Source: Limnohabitans sp. Rim47
GTDB lineage: Bacteria > Pseudomonadota > Gammaproteobacteria > Burkholderiales > Burkholderiaceae_C
Direction of reading: 5' to 3'
Length of the DNA: 64,000 bases
NCBI RefSeq assembly: GCF_001517545.1
Contig: NZ_FBYA01000001.1
Coordinates: 988,744-1,052,743 of the forward strand
A program made the translations under genes and the position numbers. This document shows, one piece after another, positions 1 through 8,418 of this stretch. Position 1 is the stretch's first letter, and every line of letters starts with the position of its first letter. The notes under the pieces are model-generated. The model was given only the letters and a program-made list of their open reading frames with translations. It was not told the DNA's origin and made no database searches.

Positions 1-215
1 TGCTGAATGCGTTGGCCATTCAACAAAATGTCACCGCTGGTCGGGCCAAAGCGGCCACTGATCAGGTTGAACAAAGTGGACTTTCCCGCTCCGTTCGGGC
101 CAATCACGGCCACCCGTTCACCAGGCTCAACGGCCAAATTCACGCCCCGAATGATTTCGGTTTTGCCGAAATTCTTGCGAACGTCTTTCAGCTCCAATGC
201 GTAGGTCGTACTCAT
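1..215 (-). CDS. livG: Branched-chain amino acid-type ABC transporter ATP-binding protein, LivG-like (partial, 3' end outside window)
   Basis: Only the first 71 residues are inside the window; the rest lies to the left. They begin MSTTYALELKDVRKNFGK and contain a Walker A motif GPNGAGKST at about residues 39-47, the pattern of an ABC ATPase of the LivG class. The protein would hydrolyse ATP on the cytoplasmic face to drive the two permeases encoded just upstream. Its ATG overlaps the TGA of livM (ATGA), so the two are probably translationally coupled. LivG rather than LivF is inferred from position directly after livM; the signature and Walker B motifs cannot be seen. Confidence 0.85.
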   Translation of the reverse strand, partial: MSTTYALELKDVRKNFGKTEIIRGVNLAVEPGERVAVIGPNGAGKSTLFNLISGRFGPTSGDILLNGQRIQ

Positions 216-1504
216 ACTGCAGTCTCCCGTCGCTTGATTTCTTTTTCGATCTCGGTCTGGATCTCGCCCCACTCGGTCATGTACTGACGGCGAGACAACT
301 CGAACAAGCCCAAGCCGGTCAACATGACAAAAGCGCAGCCAAACCAGCTGTCCAGGCCTTTGGCATTGAGTGTGGCCCCCATGAACTTGACCGTGTCACC
401 CAATGCCGAATTGAGCTGCAGGTGATAGACCATTTCGATCATCGCGCCCGCACCGGCCAACATGACAAAGGCGGTCAGGCCCAGCCCCAGATAACTGGTC
501 CAGATCTGGCGCAGCTTGCCAAATTTAGCCACCCGCAGGTTCATCATGATCAGGCTGGCAATGCCGCCAGGCGCATACATGACCATGAACAAAAAGATCA
601 GGCCCAGGTAAAGCAGCCAGGCTTTCGTCAGCTCGGACAAAAGCACGAAGGCAATGATCATCAAAATGGCACCGATGATGGGACCAAAGAAGAAGGTTGC
701 GCCGCCCAAAAAGGTGAACAGCAAATAGGCGCCTGAGCGCCCTGCCCCCACCACCTCGGCGGTCACGATTTCGAAGTTGAGTGCCCCCAAGCCCCCCGCA
801 ATGCCCGCAAAAAATCCTGCGATGATGAACGCGATGTAGCGCACGCGTTGGGTGTTGTAACCAATGAATTCAACACGTTCGGGGTTGTCCCGCACCGCAT
901 TCAAAATGCGGCCCAGCGGCGTTTGTGTGAAGGCGTACATCAAGGCCACGCTCACAAAGGTGTAGGCCGCGATCAGGTAGTAAACCTGAATTTGCGGGCC
1001 GTAGGTGATGCCAAAGAACGCCTCACCCGCCACCCGGTTGCCCGACACGCCAGCTTCACCCCCGAAAAACTCGGAAAACATCAGCGACATGGCGAACACC
1101 AGTTCGGCCACACCCAGCGTGATCATGGCAAACGGCGTACCCGATTTTCGGGTGGTTACCCAGCCCAGCAAGACGGCAAAGCCCATGCCAGACAGACCAC
1201 CCACAATGGGCAGCAAGCTGACCGGAATGTGCAACTTGCCACCGCTCACGGCGTTCAAGGCATGAATGGCCATGTACGAGCCCAGCCCGGTGTAAACCGC
1301 ATGGCCAAAGCTGAGCATGCCGCCCTGCCCCAACAGCATGTTGTAGGACAGACAGGCGATGATGGCGATGCCCATCTGGGCCAGCATGGTGGTCGACAGG
1401 TTGCTGGTGAACACCAGCGGTGCCATCAGCAAAACACCGGCAAATGCGCTCCAGATGATCCAGCGACCGACGTTGTAGGGTTTGAATTTGTAAACAGCAG
1501 CCAT
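212..1504 (-). CDS. livM: Branched-chain amino acid-type ABC transporter permease, LivM-like, with C-terminal extension
   Basis: A 430-residue polytopic membrane protein with the LivM permease pattern. The N-terminal two thirds carry the GQGGMLSFGHAVYTGLGSY region near residues 58-76 and the TPLGRILNAVRDNPERVEF cytoplasmic loop that docks the ATPases. LivM proteins usually stop at about 320-360 residues, soon after the GGIASL-type segment. Here about 115 residues follow, including two more hydrophobic stretches (near 345-365 and 390-405) and a charged tail ending EIEKEIKRRETAV. The ATG lies 3 bp after the livH stop and the TGA overlaps livG, so the genes form one operon. The substrate cannot be told from the permease. 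Confidence 0.9.
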   Translation of the reverse strand: MAAVYKFKPYNVGRWIIWSAFAGVLLMAPLVFTSNLSTTMLAQMGIAIIACLSYNMLLGQGGMLSFGHAVYTGLGSYMAIHALNAVSGGKLHIPVSLLPIVGGLSGMGFAVLLGWVTTRKSGTPFAMITLGVAELVFAMSLMFSEFFGGEAGVSGNRVAGEAFFGITYGPQIQVYYLIAAYTFVSVALMYAFTQTPLGRILNAVRDNPERVEFIGYNTQRVRYIAFIIAGFFAGIAGGLGALNFEIVTAEVVGAGRSGAYLLFTFLGGATFFFGPIIGAILMIIAFVLLSELTKAWLLYLGLIFLFMVMYAPGGIASLIMMNLRVAKFGKLRQIWTSYLGLGLTAFVMLAGAGAMIEMVYHLQLNSALGDTVKFMGATLNAKGLDSWFGCAFVMLTGLGLFELSRRQYMTEWGEIQTEIEKEIKRRETAV

Positions 1505-1507
1505 GTC

Positions 1508-2542
1508 TTAACCCTCGCGTGTGCCCAGAAGACCCTTGGGCCGGAAGATCAGAATCAGCACCAAGAACAGGTAGGGCAAGATGGGCGCGACCTGCGACAG
1601 CGTGAGTTTGGCAAACGAATTGTCTTGCGTGGCGGCAGACAAGACCCAGCCCATGTCCTTGGCAAGCGTCAAGAACGAATAGTCAATGGCCACCGCAAAG
1701 GTCTGGATCACGCCGATCAGGACGGACGCGAGGAAGGCCCCGGACAAAGAACCCATGCCCCCCACGACCACCACCACAAAGATGACGGAGCCGACCGTGG
1801 CGGCCATGGCCGGTTCGGTCACAAAAGTACTGCCGCCAATCACGCCGGCCAAGCCCGCCAGCCCGGTGCCTGCGCCAAACACGAGCATGAAGACACGCGG
1901 CACGTTGTGCCCAAGCGATTCGGCCATTTCTGGGTGCGTCAAGGCGGCCTGAATGACCAAACCAATGCGGGTGCGCGTGAGCAACAGCCACAAGGACAAG
2001 AGCATCAACAGGGCCACCAGCATCATGAAGCCGCGCGTGGCCGGAAACGGCGAGCACACCACGCGAATGGCAGCATCGGCTGCACTGCACATCGCTGCAG
2101 GTGCGGCACCCCAGACCATGCTCAGTCCGTTAACGGAATGATTGACCAGCGTGAAAGCAGAACTGCGCAAAATCTCGGGCGGCGGAAACTCCACCGCTGT
2201 GCGGCCCCAAACCAGTTGCACCAGTTCGAGTGCGACATAAGACAAGCCAAAAGTCACCAGCAATTCGGGCACATGGCCGAAGGGGTGCACTTTGCGCAAA
2301 GTGATGCGCTCAAACAAGGCACCACAAGCGCCCACCAACAGGGGCGCAATGACCAGTGCCGGCCAAAAACCGATCCAGCCGGTCAGAGTGTGACCAAAAT
2401 AGGCCCCAACCATGTAAAAACTGGCGTGCGCAAAATTGAGCACGCCCATCATGCTGAAAATCAGCGTCAGACCGGAGCTGAGCATGAAGAGCAACAGCCC
2501 GTAACTGAGACCGTTGAGCATGGAGATGATGAAAAACTCCAT
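1508..2542 (-). CDS. livH: Branched-chain amino acid-type ABC transporter permease, LivH-like
   Basis: A 344-residue inner-membrane permease. The N-terminus MEFFIISMLNGLSYGLLLF and the following GLTLIFSMMGVLNFAHASFY segment match the LivH family, and a RTRIGLVIQAALTHPEMAESLG loop corresponds to the ATPase-coupling region. I chose the ATG at 2542 because LivH proteins usually begin at this point; a GTG four codons upstream (2554) is possible, but it sits directly against the nearest purine-rich sequence. It pairs with the LivM-like subunit 3 bp downstream to form the translocation pore. Between it and the binding-protein gene lie a terminator and an inverted repeat. Confidence 0.9.
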   Translation of the reverse strand: MEFFIISMLNGLSYGLLLFMLSSGLTLIFSMMGVLNFAHASFYMVGAYFGHTLTGWIGFWPALVIAPLLVGACGALFERITLRKVHPFGHVPELLVTFGLSYVALELVQLVWGRTAVEFPPPEILRSSAFTLVNHSVNGLSMVWGAAPAAMCSAADAAIRVVCSPFPATRGFMMLVALLMLLSLWLLLTRTRIGLVIQAALTHPEMAESLGHNVPRVFMLVFGAGTGLAGLAGVIGGSTFVTEPAMAATVGSVIFVVVVVGGMGSLSGAFLASVLIGVIQTFAVAIDYSFLTLAKDMGWVLSAATQDNSFAKLTLSQVAPILPYLFLVLILIFRPKGLLGTREG

Positions 2543-2594
2543 AAATACTGCCACTTTCCAGGCTCTGAATGAGCCTTACTTCGTTACCGAAAGT

Positions 2595-2613
2595 GGGTTG
2601 GAATAATCAACCC
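2595..2613. repeat. 6-bp inverted repeat GGGTTG/CAACCC upstream of livH
   Basis: GGGTTG and CAACCC flank a 7-nt AT-rich centre (GAATAAT). The repeat lies between the terminator behind the binding-protein gene and the livH start. It could be an operator for a permease-specific promoter or a leader hairpin; the sequence alone does not decide. Confidence 0.35.
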
Positions 2614-2640
2614 GAGATACCGACACGGGCGCATGCGCCC

Positions 2641-2675
2641 AAAAAAAAGCCCGACAACTTGCTTGTTCATCGGGC
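2641..2675 (-). terminator. Rho-independent terminator after the ABC substrate-binding protein gene
   Basis: On the minus strand a GCCCGA/TCGGGC stem (2675-2649) is followed at once by eight T residues (2648-2641). It lies 72 bp beyond the stop of the binding-protein gene and before the permease genes. It would terminate, or partly attenuate, transcription between them. Confidence 0.85.
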
Positions 2676-2746
2676 CTCAGAACCCTTGGCACTTTCAGTG
2701 CCAGCCAACCTGACAGACAGCGCCTGCCGGGTTAGCCCTGCACAGC

Positions 2747-3979
2747 TTAGCCTGGACGCTTCATCTGGCAGCTGGTGGGCGTGCTGGACACATACGACGG
2801 GAACTCTTTGACCGGTGCCAGCGTCATGCCTGTGTTTTCAGGGCTGTAAGGGTATTTTTTGTCGGCCTTTTGCCAGACGGTCATGAACAGCGGCTGCTGC
2901 AGCTGGTGATCGGTCTTGCGCATTTGAACTTCACCGTGGTAGCTCTTGAAGGTCAGACCTTCCAAGGCTGCGGCGACTTTGACAGGATCGGTCGACTTGG
3001 CTTTGGCCATGGCCTCACCCAATGCGCTGTAGATCGAGATCACGGAGCCCGTGTAGAAGTCGTCGTTGAACTTGGTCTTGAACTCGTCCATCCACTTGCC
3101 AATATCGCCACCCATGTTGTAGTGGTTGTAGGCAATCTGGAACACGCGACCTGCACCACCTTGGCCCAGGGCCGTGGGGGTGCCAGAAACGCCTGTGTAA
3201 TAAGTGTAGAACTTGCCGGTGTAGCCGCCTTCGTTGGCCGCTTTGACCAGCAGGGCCAAGTCAGATCCCCAATTGCCGGTGATCACGGTGTCGGCACCGG
3301 AAGCTTTGATCTTGGCAATATAGGGCGAGAAGTCGCGCACTTGGGCCAATGGGTGCAGGTCTTCGCCCACGATCTGAATGTCTGGACGCTTACGTGCCAG
3401 ATTTTCCTTTGCGAACTTGGCGACCTGATGGCCGTGCGAGTAATTCTGGTTGAACAGGTAAACTTTTTTGATGTCCTTGTCGTCTTTCATGAAGGTTGTC
3501 ATGGCCTCGATCTTCATGGACGTATCGGCATCGAAACGGAAGTGCCAGTAGCTGCACTTGCTGTTGGTGAAATCTGGGTCCACCGCTGAGTGGTTCAGGA
3601 AAATGATTTCCTTGCCGGGGTTGCGTTCGTTGTGCTTGTTGACAGCTTCAATCAACGCACCCGCTACGGAAGAACCGTTGCCTTGCGTGATGTAACGCAC
3701 GCCTTGGTCCATGGCTGCTTTGAGCGCATTCAGGCTTTCAGCCGGGCTCAATTTGTTGTCAATGCCGATGACCTCGAACTTGACGCCGGCAGGATTGGTT
3801 TTGTTGAATTTTTCGGCGAAGAACTGAAAGCTTTTGAGTTGGTTGCTGCCCACGGGCGCCATCAGACCCGACAAAGGGTCGATCCAGGCAATTTTCACGG
3901 TTTCGCCCTTTTGGGCAAAAGCGCCCATAGAGCATGCAGCCAAGGCGGCTGCGGCGATCAAACGGGTTGCGATTTTCAT
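2747..3979 (-). CDS. Periplasmic substrate-binding protein of a branched-chain amino acid-type ABC transporter
   Basis: A 410-residue type I periplasmic binding protein (LivJ/Peripla_BP_6 style). The signal peptide is about residues 1-22, with probable cleavage after AFA; a weaker lipobox-like LAAC at 13-16 is the alternative. The mature protein opens VKIAWIDPLSGLMAPVGSN, the ligand-pocket strand of the family, and continues through GNGSSVAGALIEAVNKHN and the hinge region SGADTVITGNWGSDLALLV. The RBS AGGAG lies 7 nt before ATG. It would deliver the ligand to the LivH/LivM pore. Family members bind amino acids, amides, urea or aromatic acids, so the substrate is open; the acyl-CoA ligase just upstream hints at a carboxylate. 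Confidence 0.88.
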   Translation of the reverse strand: MKIATRLIAAAALAACSMGAFAQKGETVKIAWIDPLSGLMAPVGSNQLKSFQFFAEKFNKTNPAGVKFEVIGIDNKLSPAESLNALKAAMDQGVRYITQGNGSSVAGALIEAVNKHNERNPGKEIIFLNHSAVDPDFTNSKCSYWHFRFDADTSMKIEAMTTFMKDDKDIKKVYLFNQNYSHGHQVAKFAKENLARKRPDIQIVGEDLHPLAQVRDFSPYIAKIKASGADTVITGNWGSDLALLVKAANEGGYTGKFYTYYTGVSGTPTALGQGGAGRVFQIAYNHYNMGGDIGKWMDEFKTKFNDDFYTGSVISIYSALGEAMAKAKSTDPVKVAAALEGLTFKSYHGEVQMRKTDHQLQQPLFMTVWQKADKKYPYSPENTGMTLAPVKEFPSYVSSTPTSCQMKRPG

Positions 3980-4104
3980 TCAAGGTCTCCTGCGTTGTAA
4001 ATCAGACTTGATCAGCGTAACCGCTCGCCATTTAAACCGGCTCGGGGTTTGCACCTAAGCCTTATCACCCGCGCGACTTTACAGCCGCACAAGATTGAGC
4101 CGGG

Positions 4105-5733
4105 TCAAAGACCGGGCAAAACATAATCGGCTAACTGCTCACGCAAACGGGTCTTGAGCATTTTTCCGGTGCCGCCCAAAGGGATGGCTTCCACAAACAC
4201 CACGTCGTCCGGAATTTGCCATTTGGCCGTTTTGCCTTCGTAAAAAGCCAGCAGTTCTTCACGTCCGATTTCTGCGCCGGGTTTCTTGACCACACACACA
4301 ATCGGACGCTCGTCCCACTTGGGGTGGCGCATGCCGATGCAAGCGGCCATGGCCACCGCCGGGTGCGCCATGGCGATGTTCTCCACATCGATTGAGCTGA
4401 TCCATTCGCCCCCCGACTTGATCACGTCTTTGCTGCGGTCGGTGACCTGCATAAAGCCGTCGTCATCGATGGTGGCCACATCGCCCGTCGGGAACCAGCC
4501 GCCCACCAAGGGGCTGGCATCTTCCTGCTTGTAATAAGAGGCAATCACCCAAGGGCCTTTGACCAGCAGGTCGCCCGCCGCCTTGCCGTCATGGGGCAAA
4601 GCTTTGCCGTTTTCATCGACGATCTTCATGTCGATGCCAAAAATACAACGGCCTTGCTTCATGCGCAGCTTCATTTGTGCCGCTGCGGGCAAGCTCAGGT
4701 GCTTGTTTTTCAGCGTGCACACCGTGCCCAAAGGGCTGAGCTCGGTCATGCCCCAAGCGTGCAGCACGTCGACGTTGTAGTCTTGGCGAAAGGCATCGAT
4801 CATCGAGGGCGGACAAGCCGATCCGCCAATCACCGTGCGGTTGAGCTGGCTGAACTTAAGACCTGCAGGCTTCATGTGGCCCAGCAGCATTTGCCAGACG
4901 GTGGGCACACCCGCTGCAAACGTCACACCCTCGGACTCGATCAGCTCGTACACCGATTTGCCATCCAGTGCGGGGCCAGGAAACACCAGCTTGGCGCCCG
5001 TCATGGCCGCGCTGTAAGGGATGCCCCAGGCGTTGACATGGAACATGGGCACCACCGGCAAGATCGAATCACGCGCCGAAATGCACATCGAATCGGGCAA
5101 GGCCGCCGCGTAAGCGTGCAAGACGGTGGAGCGGTGACTGTACAAAGCCCCCTTGGGGTTACCCGTGGTGCCGCTGGTGTAGCAAAGGCTACAAGCCGAA
5201 TTCTCGTCTAGTTGCGGCCAGGCATAGGTGTCTGGCTGTTGGCCCATCCAGGCCTCGTAGCTCACCAAGTTTGGAATGCCGGTCTCTGCAGGCAACTTGT
5301 CGGCATCGCACAGGGCCACATAGTGGGTGATGGTGGTGCATTGGGCATGAACTGCTTGCACCAACGGCAAAAAGCTCATGTCAAAACACAAAACCTGGTC
5401 TTCGGCATGGTTGGCGATCCAGGCCAGCTGGTCCGGGTGCAGACGCGGGTTCATGGTGTGCAAAACCCGTCCCGAACCACTCACCCCAAAGTAAAGCTCG
5501 AGGTGGCGGTAGCCGTTCCAAGCCAAAGTAGCGATGCGTGCGCCCTGCGGCAGTTTCTGGACATCGAGCGCGTTGGCCACTTGGCGTGCGCGGCGTGCCA
5601 CGTCTGCCCAAGCGTAGCGGTGCAGGTCACCTTCTACCCGGCGTGACACGACTTCACTGTCGCCGTGATGTTTCTCGGCAAATTCGATCAACGAAGAAAT
5701 CAGCAGCGATTGCTGTTGCATCAGTCCCAGCAT
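4105..5733 (-). CDS. AMP-forming acyl-CoA synthetase (AlkK/DmdB-like)
   Basis: A 542-residue member of the ANL superfamily, activating a carboxylic acid to its acyl-CoA through an acyl-adenylate. The P-loop YTSGTTGNPKG is at 185-195, followed by HAWGMTELSP, the ATP-binding aspartate motif GWFPTGD and the C-terminal lysine motif GGTGKMLKTRLRE. I chose the ATG at 5733 because AGGAG lies 8 nt upstream; a longer reading frame back to 5847 has no such site. The sequence style matches medium/long-chain fatty-acid or methylmercaptopropionate CoA ligases. It lies 125 bp upstream of the ABC binding protein in the same direction, so ligase and importer may handle the same acid. Exact substrate unknown. 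Confidence 0.88.
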   Translation of the reverse strand: MLGLMQQQSLLISSLIEFAEKHHGDSEVVSRRVEGDLHRYAWADVARRARQVANALDVQKLPQGARIATLAWNGYRHLELYFGVSGSGRVLHTMNPRLHPDQLAWIANHAEDQVLCFDMSFLPLVQAVHAQCTTITHYVALCDADKLPAETGIPNLVSYEAWMGQQPDTYAWPQLDENSACSLCYTSGTTGNPKGALYSHRSTVLHAYAAALPDSMCISARDSILPVVPMFHVNAWGIPYSAAMTGAKLVFPGPALDGKSVYELIESEGVTFAAGVPTVWQMLLGHMKPAGLKFSQLNRTVIGGSACPPSMIDAFRQDYNVDVLHAWGMTELSPLGTVCTLKNKHLSLPAAAQMKLRMKQGRCIFGIDMKIVDENGKALPHDGKAAGDLLVKGPWVIASYYKQEDASPLVGGWFPTGDVATIDDDGFMQVTDRSKDVIKSGGEWISSIDVENIAMAHPAVAMAACIGMRHPKWDERPIVCVVKKPGAEIGREELLAFYEGKTAKWQIPDDVVFVEAIPLGGTGKMLKTRLREQLADYVLPGL

Positions 5734-5867
5734 GGGGTGTCTCCTGTCAAGTGTGTTGTGTTTAACCAATTCATTGTGCACCCGGGCCCACGCCCAGCAG
5801 ACCTTAAAACGCACTCTAAAACCCGCCAAACCCCGGGTACTTGTCAAGGACGTGACAATCCACAGTT

Positions 5868-7415
5868 ATGGTTTCTGCCCACTTGAACACTTCTGACAGC
5901 GCTGACAATTCACGGCCCGTGCTGGACTGGACGCACCGCCTGACCCAACTCGGGCCTCGTTTTTTCACCCGCCTGCAACCCACGCCCGTGGCGGCACCGC
6001 GCTGGGCGGCCCGCAACGAAAGCCTGCGGGCCGAACTGGGCTGGCCAGCCGGTATCTTTGACGACGATCACCTCCAAGCCTTCGCGGGCAATGCGCTGAT
6101 GGTGGGCTCGGACCCATTGGCCACGGTCTACAGCGGACACCAGTTCGGACAATGGGCCGGGCAACTGGGTGACGGCCGTGCGATTTGGTTGGGCGAGGCC
6201 GCATCGGCGCAAGGGCCACAAGAAATTCAACTCAAAGGCGCTGGCCGCACGCCTTATTCGCGCGGTGGCGATGGCCGTGCTGTGCTGCGCTCCAGCATCC
6301 GCGAGTATTTGTGCAGTGAAGCCATGCACGGACTGGGCATTGCGACCACCCGGGCGCTGAGCCTGGTGGCTTCGCCCGAGCCGGTGCGGCGCGAAACCAT
6401 CGAAAGCGCCGCCGTGGTAGCGCGGGTTGCCCCCAGCTTTTTGCGCTTCGGGCACTTTGAACATTTTTCGGCGCAAGGCGACACCGACAGCCTGCGAGCG
6501 CTGGCTGACCATGCCATCGCACACCACTTGCCGCAGTGCCAAGAACGCATGCAACGTTGGCAAGGCAATGTTTATGCCGCCTTGCTGGACGAGGTGCAAG
6601 AGCGCACCGCTCGGCTGCTCGCGCAATGGCAGGCTGTGGGCTTTTGTCATGGCGTGATGAACACCGACAACATGAGCGTGTTGGGTCTGACCATCGACTA
6701 CGGCCCCTTCCAGTTCATGGACGGCTTTGACCCCGGCCATGTCTGCAACCACTCGGACCACCAAGGCCGCTATGCCTATGGACGCCAGCCCAACGTGGCC
6801 TATTGGAATCTGTATGCACTGGCACAAGCCATTGCCCCACTGATCGACGACCAGCCCATGACCTTGCAGGTGCTGGAGGGCTACAAAACCTTGTTCCCCC
6901 AATATCTGGGAGACGCCATGCGGGCCAAGCTGGGTTTGACCGGCTCGCTGGCCCCTGAGTCAGAACGCGAAGCCGACTGGACCTTGGTCGAAGACCTGAT
7001 GCAGTTGATGGCCACTGAAAAAGTGGACTTCACTCTGTTTTGGCGACAACTGAGCCATGCGGTGCTGAGGCAATCGCGGGCCACAACGCTGAACAACGAA
7101 GGCTGGAGCGCAGTGACGGATCTGGTGCTCGACCGCCCTCGCCTGCTGGCCTGGCTGGAACGTTACACCGCACGCGCAGGTCAGGGCAACTTCGCTGGCA
7201 TGGGCGCTCGCATGCTGCAGACCAACCCCAAATTTGTGCTGCGCAACCATTTGGCCGAAACTGCCATCCGCCAGGCCAAGGTCGGTGATTTTTCAGAAAT
7301 CGACAACCTGTACAACTTGCTAAAGTCCCCCTTCGACGAGCATCCCGGCTTTGAAGCCTATGCCGACTTACCGCCCGACTGGGCGAGCCAACTCGAAATC
7401 AGCTGTTCATCATGA
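5868..7415 (+). CDS. selO: Protein adenylyltransferase SelO (YdiU/UPF0061)
   Basis: A 515-residue SelO pseudokinase-fold enzyme. Family members transfer AMP from ATP to Ser/Thr/Tyr of redox proteins. Diagnostic segments are QEIQLKGAGRTPYSRGGDGR, LRSSIREYLCSEAMHGLG and the metal/catalytic region GVMNTDNMSVLGLTIDYGPF followed by FMDGFDPGHVCNHSD. The protein ends SCSS: this Cys is third from the end, where animal SelO carries selenocysteine. The gene is followed by msrB with an ATGA overlap, consistent with a shared role in oxidative stress. There is no Shine-Dalgarno sequence before ATG; GACAAT lies 8 nt upstream. It is divergent from the acyl-CoA synthetase. Confidence 0.95.
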   Translation: MVSAHLNTSDSADNSRPVLDWTHRLTQLGPRFFTRLQPTPVAAPRWAARNESLRAELGWPAGIFDDDHLQAFAGNALMVGSDPLATVYSGHQFGQWAGQLGDGRAIWLGEAASAQGPQEIQLKGAGRTPYSRGGDGRAVLRSSIREYLCSEAMHGLGIATTRALSLVASPEPVRRETIESAAVVARVAPSFLRFGHFEHFSAQGDTDSLRALADHAIAHHLPQCQERMQRWQGNVYAALLDEVQERTARLLAQWQAVGFCHGVMNTDNMSVLGLTIDYGPFQFMDGFDPGHVCNHSDHQGRYAYGRQPNVAYWNLYALAQAIAPLIDDQPMTLQVLEGYKTLFPQYLGDAMRAKLGLTGSLAPESEREADWTLVEDLMQLMATEKVDFTLFWRQLSHAVLRQSRATTLNNEGWSAVTDLVLDRPRLLAWLERYTARAGQGNFAGMGARMLQTNPKFVLRNHLAETAIRQAKVGDFSEIDNLYNLLKSPFDEHPGFEAYADLPPDWASQLEISCSS

Positions 7416-7819
7416 CCCACATCACCAAAACCGACCCAGAATGGCGCGAACTGCTGGCAGCAAAAGGCGCCGAGCCCGTGGCCTTTGCCGTGACCCGACA
7501 AGCTGCCACCGAACGCCCATTCACCGGCAAATACGAAAGCCACTGGGCCAACGGCACCTACCGCTGCATGTGTTGCGATGCCGAGCTGTTCAAATCCGAC
7601 ACCAAATTTGACGCGGGTTGCGGCTGGCCCAGCTTTTCGCAAGCCTCGGCAGACGGCGCGATTGAAGAACGTGTGGACACCAGCCACGGCATGCGCCGGG
7701 TCGAAACTGTGTGCGCCCAATGCGGTGCGCACCTGGGTCATGTGTTCGAAGACGGCCCTGCCCCCACGGGCTTGCGATATTGCATGAATTCCGCTTCGTT
7801 AGACTTCGAGGCTTCCTGA
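7412..7819 (+). CDS. msrB: Peptide-methionine (R)-S-oxide reductase MsrB
   Basis: A 135-residue single-domain MsrB, reducing the R-epimer of methionine sulfoxide in proteins. The zinc site is visible as two CxxC pairs (C52/C55 and C101/C104). The catalytic cysteine is C124 in RYCMNSASL, and C70 in GCGWPSF is a candidate recycling cysteine. Length is normal for a stand-alone MsrB, with no signal peptide, so it is cytoplasmic. The ATG overlaps the selO stop by 4 bp, so translation is probably coupled. Thioredoxin would be the usual reductant. Confidence 0.97.
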   Translation: MTHITKTDPEWRELLAAKGAEPVAFAVTRQAATERPFTGKYESHWANGTYRCMCCDAELFKSDTKFDAGCGWPSFSQASADGAIEERVDTSHGMRRVETVCAQCGAHLGHVFEDGPAPTGLRYCMNSASLDFEAS

Positions 7820-7875
7820 CCGAACCCGGTTGCGCCTGCAGGGCGCACCCACAGCGCAGCAACCAGACCCATTTC

Positions 7876-8418
7876 ATGAAATTCATCCTCGACTTTTTTC
7901 CCATCCTGCTGTTTTTTGGCGCGTACAAGATGGGCGACATCTACACCGCCACCGCGGTCCTGATGGCCGCTACCGTGGTGCAAACCGCGCTGATCTACAA
8001 GATGGACGGCAAGCTGCAAACCATGCACAAGATCACCTTGGTGCTGGTCTTGGGTTTTGGTGCCCTTACCCTGGGCCTGCATGACGAACGCTTCATCAAG
8101 TGGAAACCCACCTTGCTGTACTCGGGCCTTGCCATTGCACTGGCCGTGGCCCATGGCTTGTTGAAGAAGAACTTTTTGCACATGCTGCTAGGCCAACAAC
8201 TGCAGCTGCCGCACGCGGTCTGGAACCGGCTGAACCTGTCATGGATGCTGTATTGCGTGTTCATGGCCGCCACAAACGGCTATGTGGCGGCGTATTTCAG
8301 CACCGAAGACTGGGTCAACTTCAAGCTCTGGGGCTATGCGTTCCCGCTGGTGTTCATCTTGGGCCAAGGTATTTACATCTCACGTTACTTGCCCAAAGAA
8401 GGCGTTGACAAAGAATGA
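7876..8418 (+). CDS. yciB: Inner membrane septation protein YciB (IspZ)
   Basis: A 180-residue hydrophobic protein with five to six predicted membrane segments and the family N-terminus MKFILDFFPILLFFGAYK. Other matching stretches are HKITLVLVLGFGALTL and FIKWKPTLLYSGLA. YciB is an inner-membrane protein linked to cell-envelope elongation and septation; its biochemical role is unsettled. The ATG at 7876 matches the family start; the reading frame is open further upstream into msrB but that part has no resemblance. The stop overlaps bolA by 4 bp. The yciB-bolA-ppiC order is common in betaproteobacteria. Confidence 0.93.
   Translation: MKFILDFFPILLFFGAYKMGDIYTATAVLMAATVVQTALIYKMDGKLQTMHKITLVLVLGFGALTLGLHDERFIKWKPTLLYSGLAIALAVAHGLLKKNFLHMLLGQQLQLPHAVWNRLNLSWMLYCVFMAATNGYVAAYFSTEDWVNFKLWGYAFPLVFILGQGIYISRYLPKEGVDKE

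Noticed and set aside
848..2572. Long open frame on the plus strand opposite livH and livM
   Set aside because: It lies antisense to two genes with clear families, has a low-complexity His/Gln/Arg composition and no recognisable domain; GC-rich third positions create such frames.
2747..3979. Lipoprotein status of the ABC binding protein
   Set aside because: An LAAC stretch exists at residues 13-16, but the later AFA-Q cleavage site and Gram-negative family habit favour a soluble periplasmic protein.
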